A DNA stretch of 64,000 nt from Caulobacter sp. BK020 (GTDB lineage Bacteria; Pseudomonadota; Alphaproteobacteria; Caulobacterales; Caulobacteraceae). Shown here one piece after another: positions 63,488 to 64,000 of this stretch (positions are counted from its first letter, which is position 1; each line of letters begins with the position of its first letter). Below the pieces are notes generated by a model. It searched no databases and had not been told where the DNA came from. It was given only the letters and a program-made list of their open reading frames with translations. The DNA is taken from positions 1-64,000 of the forward strand of contig NZ_SLZL01000022.1 of NCBI RefSeq assembly GCF_004342605.1. Direction: 5' to 3'. Both the position numbers and the translations under genes were made by a program.

Positions 63488-64000
63488 ATGAGAGCCGCAA
63501 CCGTCGTACTCGCCGCCGGTTTGCTGATGATCGGCGGCGCGCTGCTGCCGGGTGTCCGCGCCGACGCTCCGGCCACCGCGCCCGGCGCGTCCGCCCAGAC
63601 GTTGAAAAGCGCCGCCGACTTCGCCTCGATCAAGGACCCGGCCACGCGCTCGGTCGCCCTGTTCACGGAAGCCGGCAAGGTGATCGAAAGCCCGCGCTGC
63701 ATGAACTGCCATCCGGTGCAGCGCGCCCCGACCCAGGGCGACGACCGCCATCCGCACAATCCGCCGATGGTCGCCGGCCAGAGCGGTCACGGGCCGGTGG
63801 GCCTGCCCTGCGGCGCGTGCCACGGGCCAGCCAACGTCGAGACCTGGGGGCAGGACATCAAGTCGATCCCCGGCGATCCGAAATGGGCCCTGGCGCCGGT
63901 CGAGATGGCCTGGCAGGGCAAGTCGCTGGGCGCGATCTGCGCCCAGATCAAGGACCCGACCCGGAACGGCGGTCGCTCGCTGGCCGAAATCCACCACCAC
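63488..64000 (+). CDS. Diheme c-type cytochrome, cut by window end
   Basis: The first 171 residues are visible. A signal peptide (MRAATVVLAAGLLMIGGALL, then PGVRA) leads into a domain with two haem-c sites, CMNCH and CGACH. Between them is RHPHNPPMVAGQSGHGPVGL. The pattern resembles proteins annotated as isoquinoline 1-oxidoreductase-associated cytochromes. It is exported to the periplasm. GGGAGA lies eight bases before the ATG. The gene continues past 64000, so its length is unknown. Confidence 0.85.
   Translation, partial: MRAATVVLAAGLLMIGGALLPGVRADAPATAPGASAQTLKSAADFASIKDPATRSVALFTEAGKVIESPRCMNCHPVQRAPTQGDDRHPHNPPMVAGQSGHGPVGLPCGACHGPANVETWGQDIKSIPGDPKWALAPVEMAWQGKSLGAICAQIKDPTRNGGRSLAEIHHH

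Overview
The window is GC-rich (about two thirds G+C by eye), densely coded alphaproteobacterial chromosome. Gene content and style point to Caulobacter or a close relative (Caulobacteraceae): fixLJ/fixK linked to cydDC-cydABX, the rpmH-rnpA-yidC-engB cluster, a large TonB-dependent receptor, many GTG starts, ATGA stop/start overlaps, and several families of roughly 100-130 bp palindromic intergenic repeats. This is an inference from gene content. No rRNA, tRNA, CRISPR array, prophage or intact insertion sequence was seen.

Layout. 0.1-9.4 kb: a low-oxygen respiration locus with fixK, fixJ, fixL, cydC and cydD on the minus strand and cydA-cydB-cydX on the plus strand. One perfect FNR/FixK box lies between cydD and cydA. 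9.5-14.1 kb: a lone cheW, a DUF3850 protein, and the engB-yidC-rnpA-rpmH translation/secretion cluster. 14.2-21.8 kb: accessory genes, namely a RelE/ParE-type toxin-antitoxin pair, a quinone oxidoreductase, a flavin monooxygenase-TetR-esterase operon, a six-cysteine secreted protein, and a divergent LysR/SDR pair. 21.8-29.2 kb: amino-acid and housekeeping enzymes (DUF72, L-serine dehydratase, M28 peptidase, threonine dehydratase), a PagL-type lipid A deacylase and purA. 29.3-33.1 kb: a signalling cluster of hybrid kinase, unknown 381-residue protein and degenerate receiver protein. 33.1-37.2 kb: a phosphate-scavenging locus, with a beta-propeller phytase lipoprotein divergent from a TonB receptor that has a PHO box upstream. 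37.4-47.6 kb: rpoH, pth, rplY, prs, and the lgt-midA-pgeF operon. 47.3-55.7 kb: ubiK, a YbjN-domain gene, proC, a secreted protein with five four-cysteine repeats, and small regulator-led operons (ArsR-SRPBCC, MarR-enoyl-CoA hydratase). 55.8-64 kb: Fic, TfoX, two GNATs, an MFS exporter, DUF1285-NUDIX, CCA-adding enzyme, a glutamine amidotransferase, and a diheme cytochrome c cut by the window end.

Themes. Genes at 0-9.4 kb fit one circuit: FixL senses oxygen through haem, FixJ activates fixK, and FixK probably acts on the shared box to raise cytochrome bd (CydABX) and its assembly exporter (CydDC). The second theme is the mobile palindromic repeats. At least five families are scattered between genes. 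Two copies have landed in frame inside conserved genes (cydC and midA), one copy is nested inside another, and one is cut off at an IS-end-like sequence. The most unusual proteins are the 20-cysteine five-repeat secreted protein (49962-51302) and the receiver-like protein with Glu at the phospho-acceptor position (32327-33121). No complete new defence or mobile system was recognised.
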